64,000 nt of DNA from Lipingzhangella_A rawalii (GCF_031628175.1 NZ_JAVLVT010000001.1:372001-436000); one strand, 5' to 3'. Positions 44,221-53,160 are shown, numbered from the stretch's first letter. Program-made: numbers and translations. Notes: a model not told the origin generated them from the sequence alone.

Positions 44221-44477
44221 GTGGGCAGTCCCGTCTCCGGGCCGTAAAGATGCTCGCTGCTGAGCTCGGCGCCGCCCACTCTGGCACGGATTCGCTCGGC
44301 GATGGTGCTGAGGTCATCGGTGAGCGTGGTGTCGTCCTCCTGCTGCCGAGCGGCGAGCAGTGGGGTGCGACGCTCGCGCAGGGCAGTGACCACCGCGGTC
44401 GTCTTGCTCTCCCCGGCGGTCCTGCTGACCTCGGCCGCCAACTCATCGGCCTCGCGGTTCTTGATGTTCAGATTCAC
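44217..44477 (-). CDS. vapB: VapB-type antitoxin
   Basis: An 86-residue antitoxin of the VapB (type II) family. The N-terminus VNLNIKNREADELAAEVSR and GESKTTAVVTALRERR form the ribbon-helix-helix-like DNA-binding part of the Rv0623/Phd-type VapB proteins; the acidic tail would bind the toxin. It represses its own operon with VapC. The GTG at 44477 matches the family start; a GTG three codons upstream is possible. Its stop overlaps the toxin start by four bases (GTGA). Confidence 0.82.
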   Translation of the reverse strand: MNLNIKNREADELAAEVSRTAGESKTTAVVTALRERRTPLLAARQQEDDTTLTDDLSTIAERIRARVGGAELSSEHLYGPETGLPT

Positions 44478-44754
44478 CGCCGCCACCTGTTTCTACCGGA
44501 TCTGTAATCTGATTCTTCCCGGGGAGGACGATTCCTGCCGAGTGCCGGGCCCCTCGGCGAGGTCGGTCGCAATGAGCCCCTCGCAAACGATCCAGACGTC
44601 CTCGCGTTCCAACAGACGGTGGGTGGGGCCTGCGCTCCAGCAGGTCCACACCCACGCAATGCGGCTGGTCACACCACTCCGGCGGAACCGGTTTGTGCCT
44701 CCGCCAACCGTCGCTTTGGGCGAGACGCCCGCTTCCGGAGCCTCCCGTCGGCGC

Positions 44755-45905
44755 TCACCGTGCGGTGCCACGCGGCGCCCGCTTGCGCAGCCATGCGGCG
44801 AAGGCGTCCAGGCCGGCCTGCGGATCGGCGCGGCCGAAGCCGATACGGAAGCGGTCGGTGGGCGTGGGGGTGAGCTCGGAGTGGAACACGCTGGCGGGCA
44901 ACAGCAGCACACCCGCCTCATGCACCAGGTCGTGACACATCTGTTCCACGCCATCCGTGCCCAGGTAGCGGGGGAAAGCCACACAGCCCCCGTCGGGGTG
45001 GGTCCAGTCGAACAGGTCGGCGAACTCGCCGAAGAACGCGTCGAACATCGGCAGGTTCGCCGCCAGGACCGCCCGGGTGCCCTCCAGCAGCTGGGGGCGG
45101 GCCTTGAGCGCGATCCGGGCCAGGATCTCACTGGGTGCCGAGTTGCAGATCGTGGTGTAGTGCTTCGCGTTCAGAAGCCGGCGGCGCACCTCAACATCAC
45201 GACAGGTGATCCAGCCGATACGCAGCCCCGGTAGTCCCAGTGATTTCGAAGTGACGTTCAACGACAGGGCCCGCTCCGAGAGATCGGCCGCGTGCGGTAG
45301 GGCGGTGCGTCCACCCAGCTCCAGCCCGCGGTACACCTCGTCACTGAGCAGGTAGACGCCCCGTTCCTCGCACAGTCGAACTAGCTGCCGGAACTCCTCC
45401 TCCGGCGGTAGTGCCCCGGTGGGGTTGTGCGGGAAGTTCACGTACACCAGGCGAGTATTGGGCCGTAGTGCGGCAGTGAGCTGGTCCAGGTGTAGTGCCC
45501 AGCCGTGGTCCGGATCCAGCGCCAGTCCGGTGACCGCACACCGCGACAGGGGACGCTTTCCGCGGACTGGTAGTTGGGCGTGACCACCACAGCGTGGTCC
45601 CCCGGCTCGAGCAACGCTTGCATCGCCAGGTACAGGCCCTCCTCAGCGCCAGCGAAACACACCACGTCCTCTGCGTTGGCCTGGGTGTGGGTGGCTGCGA
45701 TCGCTGCACGCAGCCCCGAGTCCCCCGGCACTTCGGTGTAGCCCAGCTCCAGCTCCTCCCAGGCCCGACGGTCCTCGGGGTCGGCGAGTTCCAGGAGCTG
45801 GGACATCGGTATGGTCTGGGCGTCGGAGGCGGTCATGTGGTACTGGGCGGTGAATTCCCAGCGGTCCATGTGCTTTTCCAGCCGAAACTCCGGTAGTTGC
45901 CGCAC
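44755..45905 (-). pseudogene. Class I/II aminotransferase, frameshifted
   Basis: Two frames together encode one PLP aminotransferase of about 383 residues. The first part has FTAQYHMTASDAQTIPM, YTEVPGDSGLRAAIAATH, FAGAEEGLYLAMQALLEPGD and VTPNYQSAES. After a shift at GGGG 45549-45552 the second part continues ALDPDHGWALHLDQL, NFPHNPTGALP, and the lysine site TSKSLGLPGLRIGW. One extra C (in the coding strand run CCCC) restores a clean join. The start is GTG 45905, behind AAGGGTGG. It resembles the MalY/PatB-like or capreomycidine-synthase-like group, but the substrate is open. The gene is dead as read, unless the shift is a sequence error. Confidence 0.8.
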
Positions 45906-46021
45906 GCTGGCGCCACCCTTCTCCCCGCGTCTGCGAGTCGGTCTGGTGCCGCCGGATGATCCCACGGCTGTCGTGAGTGGGGACAGGCGGCACACTGGGT
46001 CTTCCATGATGCGGCCTACCG

Positions 46022-46633
46022 GTGACAGAATCAGCCACGTTGGGAAAGCACTATTCCGCCCTGGACGAAGGCCTGCGTGCCTTCCTGCGGGCGCAGCCCG
46101 TGTTCTTCGTGGGCAGCGCCCCGCTGGAGGGCGATGGCCATGTGAACGTCTCGCCGAAGGGAATGGCGGGCACCTTCGCGATTCTCGATGATACGCGCGT
46201 TGCCTACCTCGACTACACGGGCTCCGGCGCCGAGACCATCGCCCATCTACGCCAGAACGGCCGAATCGTGCTCATGTTCTGCGCTTTCGTCGGTCCGCCG
46301 CGGATCGTGCGTCTGCACGGCAGCGGCCGGGTGGTCGTTGCCGACGACGCGGAGTTTGCCGAGCTGCGAGGATACTTCCCTAAGGAGCGAACGATCGGGC
46401 AACGCTCCATCATTGTGGTCGAGTGTCACCGCATCGCGGACTCCTGTGGGTACTCGGTGCCGCTGATGGAGTACCAGGGTGATCGCGACATCCTGGACCG
46501 CTCACACGAACGCCGCGAACCCGAGTACTTTCCGGAGTACTGGAAGCGGCGCAACGCCACCAGCATTGACGGGATCCCGGCCTACCCCACAACTTCGGGC
46601 TCGGATACGGAAACCCGCATGGAAACCAGTTAG
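46022..46633 (+). CDS. Pyridoxamine 5'-phosphate oxidase family protein
   Basis: A 203-residue FMN split-barrel protein. Marks are FLRAQPVFFVGSAPLEGDGH, VNVSPKGMAGTFAILDD, TGSGAETIAHLRQNGRIVLM and a C-terminal WKRRNATSIDG. This is the larger cousin group of general stress protein 26/PNPOx-like proteins in which the C-terminal NxxSIDG tail is conserved. It likely binds FMN; the reaction is unknown. The GTG start at 46022 is divergent from the damaged aminotransferase gene by about 115 bases. Confidence 0.85.
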   Translation: MTESATLGKHYSALDEGLRAFLRAQPVFFVGSAPLEGDGHVNVSPKGMAGTFAILDDTRVAYLDYTGSGAETIAHLRQNGRIVLMFCAFVGPPRIVRLHGSGRVVVADDAEFAELRGYFPKERTIGQRSIIVVECHRIADSCGYSVPLMEYQGDRDILDRSHERREPEYFPEYWKRRNATSIDGIPAYPTTSGSDTETRMETS

Positions 46634-46651
46634 TGCCGGGTATCCGCTGGT

Positions 46652-47728
46652 TCACCGGCGCTGCCGCAGCGGCGCACCAGCCTGGTGCAGGTGACGCAGA
46701 GCCTCGGCGTGGGATCCGAAGAATCCGGTTTCGTGGTACGGAAGACCGATGCGCACGCAGTGGTCCCGCACGATCGGTTGTGCGGCCCGCAGGTGCACCG
46801 AGGGCATGTTCGGCAGCAGATGGTGTTCGATCTGGTAGTTCAAGCCGCCCAGAGCGACGTCGGTGAACCAGTTTCCACGCACGTTGCGGGTGGTCAGTAC
46901 CTGCTTACTGAGGAAGTCCAGACGCTGTCCGGGCGTCACGGTCGGCATGCCCTTGTGATTGGGGGCGAAGACAATACCCAGGTACACGCCGAACAGTCCC
47001 TGGTGTACGACCAGGAAGGCCACGGCCATGGCTGGCGGCAACACCAGGAACACCAGACCGAGATAGCCCACGAAGTGAGCGAGAAGGAGACCCCCCTCGA
47101 GGGCACGTCGCTTCATCCATGGCTGGAACAGAGCCCGCACGCTTTGGACGTGCAGGTTCATTCCCTCCAGCAGGAGCAGTGGATAGAACAGGAACGCCTG
47201 CCAGCGTCCGATCACCCGGGTGATCCCGGTGGCGGCGCGCGCCTGGTCGGTCGACCATACGAAAATCTCGGTCCCGATATCCGGGTCACTGCCCTCGTGA
47301 TTCGGATTGGCGTGGTGGCGGGTGTGCTTATCCTGCCACCAGCCGTAGCTCATGCCGATACCGAGATTGCCAACGAGACGTCCGGTGAGGTCACTGTACG
47401 TGCGCCGACGAAACACCTGCTGGTGCGCAAGGTCGTGCGCGAACAGGCCCACCTGACCAAACACCACCGCGAGCACGGCCGCAACCAACAGTTGCCACCA
47501 GGAGTCGCCAACGATGAGGAATGCGGTCCAACCGCCGCCGAACAGCAGAGCGAGGACGGTGGCGCGCAGTCCGTAGTAGCCGGGGCGTGCCCGCAGCAGG
47601 CCCGATTCGCGAATCTCGCGGATCAGGGGGGCGAAGTCGCTGCCCCGGCGCCGCGACGGCCCCTGTGCGTCAGGGTCGCTGGCCGGATGGTCCGATTGTC
47701 GACCACCGCCGGGGGCTCCAATATTCAC
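46652..47728 (-). CDS. Fatty acid desaturase
   Basis: A 358-residue membrane di-iron desaturase. The three histidine boxes are visible: HDLAHQQ, HTRHH (in DKHTRHHANPNHEGSDPD), and QIEHHL near the end in LNYQIEHHLLPNMP. Four hydrophobic segments fit the family. It introduces a double bond into acyl chains of membrane lipids or acyl-CoA, with electrons from an oxidoreductase pair not encoded nearby. GTG 47728 follows AAGGCGG; the frame is open to 47971 but the upstream part is unlike the family. Confidence 0.9.
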   Translation of the reverse strand: MNIGAPGGGRQSDHPASDPDAQGPSRRRGSDFAPLIREIRESGLLRARPGYYGLRATVLALLFGGGWTAFLIVGDSWWQLLVAAVLAVVFGQVGLFAHDLAHQQVFRRRTYSDLTGRLVGNLGIGMSYGWWQDKHTRHHANPNHEGSDPDIGTEIFVWSTDQARAATGITRVIGRWQAFLFYPLLLLEGMNLHVQSVRALFQPWMKRRALEGGLLLAHFVGYLGLVFLVLPPAMAVAFLVVHQGLFGVYLGIVFAPNHKGMPTVTPGQRLDFLSKQVLTTRNVRGNWFTDVALGGLNYQIEHHLLPNMPSVHLRAAQPIVRDHCVRIGLPYHETGFFGSHAEALRHLHQAGAPLRQRR

Positions 47729-47938
47729 GCTTAAGCCGCCTTCCGGGACGGGCGGGCAGCAGCCGCGGCTCCCGGGGAATCGAGGGGATCGCTTTCCGTC
47801 AGCCGGATGCTGCACCGCGGACACTAGGGTGCGGTTCCGGTGGATGCCGGCGTGTCCAGCAGTAACCTGACCGCTGCCACCCAAACTAGGTTCCGGAATG
47901 CGCCAGGGACGATGGTGCACACAGGCGTCTTCGTTTTG

Positions 47939-47971
47939 GTGTGTGCACCCCCGGTGTAGGGGTGCACACAC
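47939..47971 (-). terminator. 13-bp perfect hairpin after the DapA-like gene, with an alternative fold
   Basis: GTGTGTGCACCCC at 47939-47951 pairs perfectly with GGGGTGCACACAC at 47959-47971. It starts four bases after the DapA-like stop in the transcript direction. A second, exclusive hairpin can form: 47953-47964 with 47969-47982 (7 and 5 bp around a 2-base bulge), which would include the stop codon. A third copy of GTGCACAC lies at 47916-47923. Confidence 0.6.
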
Positions 47972-47975
47972 CCCT

Positions 47976-48881
47976 CTACACCGTCCCGACCGGCTGCCGT
48001 GCTAGCTCCAGCGCAGCCGCGACCCGGTCGCGATCAGCCTTGGGGAGTGGCAGTACCGGCCGGGGTGGCTGGGCCTCGGTGATGCCCAGCAGATTCGCGG
48101 CGCAGTACATTACCCGCAGACTGGACAGCTCGGCGAACAGCTCCCACACCGGGGCGAGGCGCTCGTTGCTGGCGTGGGCGCTGGCCGCATCGCCGGCCTG
48201 GGCGGCGCGCACGATCGCCAGCGCCGCTTCAGGGAACAGTCCGCCACTGACCGAGTACCAGCCATCGGCACCCGCCAGTAGGGCCGCGGTGGCCCGGTGG
48301 TCTCCGCTGTAGCCCACGGCGAAGTCGCTGGGCACATGAGCGCGCAGCGCCGCCAGGTTGTCCGCGACCTCCTCGGCTGGCGGGCCCGGATGCTTGACCG
48401 CGCACACGGTGGGAATCTGGGCGAGACGCCCGGTCAGTTCGGTGGAGATCGTGAGGTGGGTGGCCACCGGGTTGTTGTAGATCGCGAGTGGAAGGTCGGT
48501 GGCCCGGGCCACGGCGGCGATGTGGGTGTGGATCTCGGTGTCGGACAGCGGAGCGTAGGCCATGACGGGGGCCAGTAGCCCGTCCGCGCCGGCCGCGGCG
48601 GCGTCACGGGCGAGGTCGATGGCCGTGTCGGTGCGCAGCGCGGCCACGCCCGCCATGACGGGAGTCCGACCGGCGGTCGCATCGACGGCCGCGGCCACCG
48701 CCCGCCGACGCTGCCCGCGTTCCAGATAGGGAGCGATGCCGGTGCTGCCCAGCACACCCACGGAATCCACCCCGGCGGTGGCCAGCCGGTCGGTGAGCGC
48801 GCCTACCGCGGCGGTGTCGACGCGGCCGTGCTCGTCGGTGGGGGTGATCGGGAAGGCCGAGAGGCCGTGGAACAGCGCCAT
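47976..48881 (-). CDS. DapA-like aldolase (dihydrodipicolinate synthase family)
   Basis: A 301-residue TIM-barrel class I aldolase. The Schiff-base Lys is in CAVKHPG and the Tyr in IYNNPVATH. The N-terminal loop reads LGSTGIAPYLERGQRR; in true DapA it is GTTGEAPTL, so Ile replaces the usual Glu and the general-base Thr is kept as Ser-Thr. Family members act on pyruvate-type substrates (dihydrodipicolinate synthase, N-acetylneuraminate lyase, KDG aldolase). It is not next to other lysine genes, so a catabolic role is more likely. ATG 48881 follows ACGGAG. Confidence 0.87.
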   Translation of the reverse strand: MALFHGLSAFPITPTDEHGRVDTAAVGALTDRLATAGVDSVGVLGSTGIAPYLERGQRRRAVAAAVDATAGRTPVMAGVAALRTDTAIDLARDAAAAGADGLLAPVMAYAPLSDTEIHTHIAAVARATDLPLAIYNNPVATHLTISTELTGRLAQIPTVCAVKHPGPPAEEVADNLAALRAHVPSDFAVGYSGDHRATAALLAGADGWYSVSGGLFPEAALAIVRAAQAGDAASAHASNERLAPVWELFAELSSLRVMYCAANLLGITEAQPPRPVLPLPKADRDRVAAALELARQPVGTV

Positions 48882-48920
48882 CGCCAGCTCCGTCCGCTGG
48901 AGGGGAAAACGGAGTCCAGC

Positions 48921-49310
48921 CTATCGGGGGAGCTCGCCGTAGCTGTTGTGGTAGATCCTTCCGGGTTTGGGGTGCGTGAACGTCAGTGCGGAGTAGGTCG
49001 CTGTCCCGTTCCGGCAGGTGCTCTCCACCATGGCGTGGCTGTAGCCGATGCGGATGACCTCGCCCATGGTGAGCTCGGTGCCTCGTCTGCGGCCTTTGGG
49101 TCAGGACACCCACAGCGCTCCGCGGGACGCGAGGTGGTCCCGCCATCGTGGAAACGTCTCCTCGAGTTCGGCCTGGTTGGCGACGAACAGGTGCATGTGG
49201 TCGAAAGTGCCGCTGAGGGGGCGGCGCATCGCCCTGAGGACCTCGAACGCCAGCTCCATCGGCTCGGCTGGCGGATAGCGGTCCATCCGACGTCGGGCCC
49301 GTTCTACTGG
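48921..49310 (-). pseudogene. DUF3052-like gene with an internal stop
   Basis: The minus strand reads DRYPPAEPMELAFEVLRAMR, TFDHMHLFVANQAELEETFP, WRDHLASRGALWVS, then TGA (49101-49103), then PKGRRRGTELTMGEVIRIGY, SHAMVESTCRNGTATYSALT and FTHPKPGRIYHNSYGELP, ending in TAG at 48921. The expected codon at the stop is TGG (Trp) in the WVSWPKG motif known from DUF3052-type proteins, so one base change (G to A) breaks the frame. The N-terminal third is missing and the next gene overlaps its place. The family name is from pattern only. Confidence 0.6.
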
Positions 49311-49355
49311 GGTGCGGGAACCCGGGCCGTCCAGGGCCGCGGGACCCGCACGGTC

Positions 49356-50612
49356 TCAGGCCGCGGCACGCGCTGGCGTGTTCCGCCGGTCCAGCTGGAT
49401 CTGTCCTTCGGTGAGCACCATGCGCAGGTGCTGTTCGTGGTCGGCCAGGATGGTGACATCGTCGAGGGGGTTGCCGTCCACCACCACCAGGTCCGCGCAC
49501 GCGCCCGGCTGGATCGTGCCGATGTGGCCCTCCAGGTTCAGCAGGCGTGCGGCGGTGCTGGTTGCGGCGCGCAGGATGTCGGCGGCGGGCTGGACCTGGG
49601 CGCGGATGCGGAACTCTTCGTTCTGTTGGGTTTGCATATCCCCCAACAGGTCCGTTCCGTAGACGAGGTTGACGCCACCTTCGTGTGCCATGCGTAGCGC
49701 GTGCAGCCCGCTGTGCAGGACCGTGTCGATCTTGGCCTGGCTGGCCGGGGGAAGTCCTGATTCGGGTCCGCGGCGGGAGAGTTCGTGGTAGGTGGCCAGG
49801 GTGGGCACGAGGAAGGCGTCGTGTTCGCGGAACAGCTCGATGCTGGTTTCGTCGATGAGGTTGCCGTGTTCGATACAGCGCACCCCCAGCCGCAGGCCGC
49901 GGTTAACCGCACGGGCGGTATAGGAGTGCCCGGTGACGTAGCGGTTGGCGAGCTCGGCCTCCTCGACGATGGCGCGGACCTCCTCCTCAGCCGTCTGGAC
50001 CGAGTCGATGCGGTCGGTGGGGGAGGCCACCCCGCCGGAGAGCATGATCTTGATGTGGTGGGCGCCGGTACGTAGCTGGTCACGGGCGGCACGGCGGGCC
50101 TCGGCGGCACCGTCGCAGCGAACACCGAGTGTGGGGCAGCAGGGGTGGTCGTCGGCTGCGTGGCGGCCCCGTGTGCGGAAGTCGCCGTGACCACCGGTGG
50201 GGGAGAGGGCCTTGCCACCGAACATGAGGCGGGGGCCGGAGATGGTGCCCTCGGCGATGGCGTCGGCAAGTCCGAAGTCGCCGCCGGCCACGTCGCGCAC
50301 GGTGGTGAATCCACGGTGCAGCATGCCGGTGAGGGCCTGGGCGGCGCGGATGCCCACGTAGTACGGCGACTGTTCGCTGACGAAACCCAGGTCGGCACTG
50401 ATTGCGGTGGGGTGGACGTGGGCGTCGACCAGTCCCGGCATGAGAGTGGCGCCGGCGAGGTCGATGACCGTAGCGTCGGCGTCTGGCGGAGTGTCCTGGC
50501 CGTGGGCGGCAATGGTGCCGTTGGTGACCAGGAGCCAGGAGTCCGGGTGGCGGCTGCCTGTCTCGGGGTCGAGGAGACCGGCGTTGGTGAACAGGATGGA
50601 CGGAGCGGTCAA
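49356..50612 (-). CDS. Amidohydrolase family protein (imidazolonepropionase/prolidase-like)
   Basis: A 418-residue metal-dependent amidohydrolase. It shows GLVDAHVHPTA (first metal pair), the bridging Lys in HHIKIMLSGG, His in VTGHSYTARA, His in RCIEHGNLID, and Asp in VYGTDLLGDM. It belongs to the group annotated as amidohydrolase/Xaa-Pro dipeptidase-like; likely substrates are acylated amino acids or small amides. TTG 50612 is chosen as start because GGAGGTGGGACG stands right before it. The RpiR-type regulator gene is divergent and the gap holds a palindrome shared with the transporter promoter. Confidence 0.85.
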   Translation of the reverse strand: MTAPSILFTNAGLLDPETGSRHPDSWLLVTNGTIAAHGQDTPPDADATVIDLAGATLMPGLVDAHVHPTAISADLGFVSEQSPYYVGIRAAQALTGMLHRGFTTVRDVAGGDFGLADAIAEGTISGPRLMFGGKALSPTGGHGDFRTRGRHAADDHPCCPTLGVRCDGAAEARRAARDQLRTGAHHIKIMLSGGVASPTDRIDSVQTAEEEVRAIVEEAELANRYVTGHSYTARAVNRGLRLGVRCIEHGNLIDETSIELFREHDAFLVPTLATYHELSRRGPESGLPPASQAKIDTVLHSGLHALRMAHEGGVNLVYGTDLLGDMQTQQNEEFRIRAQVQPAADILRAATSTAARLLNLEGHIGTIQPGACADLVVVDGNPLDDVTILADHEQHLRMVLTEGQIQLDRRNTPARAAA

Positions 50613-50637
50613 CGTCCCACCTCCGAGACACGTGTGT

Positions 50638-50655
50638 GCAACGTATGTTGCGTCA
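50638..50655. promoter_or_regulatory. Predicted RpiR-type operator 1
   Basis: GCAACGTATGTTGCGTCA lies in the gap between the amidohydrolase gene and the divergent regulator gene. Its core GCAAC-GTAT-GTTGC is a perfect palindrome. The same 18 bases with three changes recur before the SSS transporter gene (51580-51597). Confidence 0.6.
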
Positions 50656-50697
50656 CATCGTATCTGGGCTGAGGCTGGTGCATGTCGAGAGGTGACT

Positions 50698-51540
50698 ATG
50701 TGGGACTGGATCGCGTCGGCTGCGGCAGGCGAACGGGTGGGGCAGGCCGCAACGCGGGTATTGGAGGTGCTGGGACAGGAACCCCGGTTCGCCTCGTATG
50801 CCTCGGCGGCCGCGTTGGCCGAGCGGGCCGGGGTGAATGCCGCGACCGTGGTGCGCACCGCCCAGCTGCTGGGGTTTACTGGGTGGCCGGAGCTGCGCCT
50901 GGAGCTGCGGTCGCGCTACCTGGCCTCTCTGAGTGCGGGGGAGGTGCTCGCCGAGCACGCCGAGGCAGCTGGGGAGTCCGGGGATCTGGTGCACGCCGCG
51001 ATCAGCGCGGATCAGGCCAACCTGGGCATGCTCGCCACCACGGTGGACGCCACAGCAGTTCGGGCGATCGCAGCGGCCATGCATGCAGCCGGCACCACGG
51101 TGGCACTGGGGTCGGGTGCCTTCGCTGCGCCGGGCGTCCAGTTGGCCCATGTAGCGGCGATCATGGGCTATGCGGCGGTGTCGCGTCAGGGCGGTGGCAC
51201 CTCGCTGATCAACGATCTACGGCGGCTGGGCGGGGGCGACTGCCTGGTGGTGTGTGACCTGTGGCGACTGCCGCGCGAGATCGCCACGGCCGGGCGCCTG
51301 GCCGCCGAGCGTGGAGCCACGGTCGCGGTACTCACCGATCGACGCGACTCCAGCCTGGCGCGCAACGCAGCACACGTGGTTGTGGTTCCCAGCGAGGGAG
51401 TGAGTCTCTACCCGGCTCTGGCCGCCACGATGAGTGTGGTGCACGCGATCCTGGCGGAACTGGCACGTCTCGGTGGCCAGCGAGCCCTGGAATCGGTGGC
51501 CGAGACCGAGCGGCTGTGGGAACAGGCGGAGCTGTTCTGA
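50698..51540 (+). CDS. MurR/RpiR family transcriptional regulator
   Basis: A 280-residue regulator. The N-terminal RpiR helix-turn-helix (1-75) has SAAALAERAGVNAATVVRTA and LGFTGWPELRLELRSRY. The C-terminal SIS domain (about 120-260) has GTTVALGSGAFAAPGVQLAH and a phosphosugar-like loop GDCLVVCDLWRLPREIATAG. SIS domains bind sugar phosphates or related ligands. ATG 50698 follows AGAGG. It lies between a divergent amidohydrolase gene and a downstream transporter gene, with a matching palindrome in front of each. Confidence 0.88.
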   Translation: MWDWIASAAAGERVGQAATRVLEVLGQEPRFASYASAAALAERAGVNAATVVRTAQLLGFTGWPELRLELRSRYLASLSAGEVLAEHAEAAGESGDLVHAAISADQANLGMLATTVDATAVRAIAAAMHAAGTTVALGSGAFAAPGVQLAHVAAIMGYAAVSRQGGGTSLINDLRRLGGGDCLVVCDLWRLPREIATAGRLAAERGATVAVLTDRRDSSLARNAAHVVVVPSEGVSLYPALAATMSVVHAILAELARLGGQRALESVAETERLWEQAELF

Positions 51541-51579
51541 CCAGGAAACACGGGTAATGTGACCTCCGTCACAGCATAT

Positions 51580-51597
51580 GCAATAAATGTTGCGTCA
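51580..51597. promoter_or_regulatory. Predicted RpiR-type operator 2
   Basis: GCAATAAATGTTGCGTCA lies 82 bases before the SSS transporter start and 40 bases after the regulator stop. It matches the site at 50638 in 15 of 18 positions, with the same GTTGCGTCA half. This suggests joint control of transporter and amidohydrolase. Confidence 0.6.
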
Positions 51598-51678
51598 GGC
51601 GGAGATGGCCTGGTTTCATCGACCGGTCATCGGATCACGCAATGTGTGATCCCCTGATCCTGGTCAAAGGCGGTCCGA

Positions 51679-53118
51679 GTGCAAGCAGTACACCTGAGCA
51701 TCCTCGCCGGCTACCTGCTGGTGATGGTGGCCATCGCGGTGGCGATCACGCGACGCGGAAAAATCAAAAGTGGCGATGACTTCATGTTCGCCGGACGAAG
51801 CCTCTCCCGTCCCGTGCTCGTCGGAACGCTCCTGGCCACCTGGGTCGGCTCCGGAACGATCGTGGGCGGGGCCAACTTCGTCTACAGCCACGGCCCCCTG
51901 GCCGGCATGATCTTCTTCGCCGGAGGCCCTGTCGGCATCCTGGTGCTGTACCTGATTGCCCGCCGCGTGCGCCGCGCCTCCCGCTACACTCTGCCCGAGC
52001 TCCTGGAGGTCCGCTTCGGCTCCGGGGTACGCACCGCCGCAGCCCTGGTCACCATCCTCGCCTACCTCGGCATCGCCGCCTCCCAGTTCATGGGCGGAGG
52101 CTATGTCCTCAGCCTCATCACCCCGCTGGACGCCACCGAAGCCACGATCCTCGTCGCAGTGATCGTCACCCTGTTGACCATCAGCGGTGGACTGTTCTCC
52201 GTGGCCTACACCGACTTCCTGTCCACCCTGGTGATCGTCGGCGCGCTCATCGTGTCGGTGCCCGTTGTGTTCGCCGCCGTCGGTGGCGTGGACGCCTACT
52301 GGAGCGAGCTGCCCCAGCAGGCCACCACGGTTACCGGCGGACTGAGCTGGATCCAGCTGCTGGGCTTCTTCCTGCCCACCCTGCTGCTGATCCTGGCCGA
52401 CCAGAACATGTACCAGCGGCTCACCGCCGCCAAGGACGAGAATCAGGCCCGCTCCGCCGCTCTCGGTATGTTCGGGGCGAGCTTCGCCGTATACATCCCG
52501 GTGACCCTTCTGGCCTCGGCCGCCATGATTCTGTTGCCGCAGATCGACGCGGACATGGCCATTCTCGGCCTGGCCGCCGAGGGGCACGTCCCCGTCCTGA
52601 TCGGTGGGCTCATCCTGGCCTGCGCCGCGGCCTTCGTCATCACCACCGGCTCCTCCTACATGCTCTCCTGCGCCTCGAACCTCACTTACGACCTCTACGC
52701 ACGGTTCCTGCGCAGCGACTCCACCGACGCCCAGCGTCTGCGCGTCCAGCGCGGGGCTGTCCTGGCCGTCGCGGTAATCGCCTTCGTGCTCGGGATGTTC
52801 TTCCCCACGGTGCTCGATCTCCAGCTGTACTCCTACACGGTCTACGGTGCAGCGATGGTCCCCACCGTCTTCGCCGTGCTGTTCTGGAAGCGCGCCACCC
52901 CGGCCGGCGCCTTCGCCGCGCTGATCGCTGGAGCGGTCACGACGGTGCTGTGGCAGCTGGGTGGCAGTTCCGTGGAGGCTGCGCTCGGCGTGGACGAAAT
53001 CGAAGGTGTCCTGGTGGCACTGCCCATCGCGGTTGTCGCCATGGTCGCGGTGAGCCTACTGACCCGGCCCCGCCAGACCGAACCCAGCGAGGAGCTCCAC
53101 CACCAGCCCAGCACCTGA
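51679..53118 (+). CDS. Sodium:solute symporter (SSS) family transporter
   Basis: A 479-residue membrane protein with 12-13 helices. It shows GDDFMFAGRSLSRPVLVGTL, ATWVGSGTIVGGANFVYSHG (sodium-site region), RYTLPELLEVRFG and LLILADQNMYQRLTAAKDE, all typical of the SSS family (proline, pantothenate, sialic acid carriers). The substrate is likely the one broken down by the divergent amidohydrolase, because both promoters carry the same palindrome. GTG 51679 is used. A strong hairpin follows the gene. Confidence 0.88.
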   Translation: MQAVHLSILAGYLLVMVAIAVAITRRGKIKSGDDFMFAGRSLSRPVLVGTLLATWVGSGTIVGGANFVYSHGPLAGMIFFAGGPVGILVLYLIARRVRRASRYTLPELLEVRFGSGVRTAAALVTILAYLGIAASQFMGGGYVLSLITPLDATEATILVAVIVTLLTISGGLFSVAYTDFLSTLVIVGALIVSVPVVFAAVGGVDAYWSELPQQATTVTGGLSWIQLLGFFLPTLLLILADQNMYQRLTAAKDENQARSAALGMFGASFAVYIPVTLLASAAMILLPQIDADMAILGLAAEGHVPVLIGGLILACAAAFVITTGSSYMLSCASNLTYDLYARFLRSDSTDAQRLRVQRGAVLAVAVIAFVLGMFFPTVLDLQLYSYTVYGAAMVPTVFAVLFWKRATPAGAFAALIAGAVTTVLWQLGGSSVEAALGVDEIEGVLVALPIAVVAMVAVSLLTRPRQTEPSEELHHQPST

Positions 53119-53127
53119 GACGTACCG

Positions 53128-53160
53128 GGCCGGAGCGTGCCCGTGCCACACGCCCCGGCC
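53128..53160. terminator. Hairpin between convergent genes
   Basis: GGCCGGAGCGTG at 53128-53139 pairs with CACGCCCCGGCC at 53149-53160 with one mismatch (12-base arms, nine-base loop). It begins ten bases after the SSS transporter stop and ends 51 bases before the end of the convergent gene. Confidence 0.6.

Noticed and set aside
44487..44754. Reading frames between vapB and the damaged aminotransferase
   Set aside because: One minus-strand stretch (THRLLEREDVWIVCEG) looks protein-like, but it has no start, ribosome site or known family, so no gene is called; the gap is otherwise empty.
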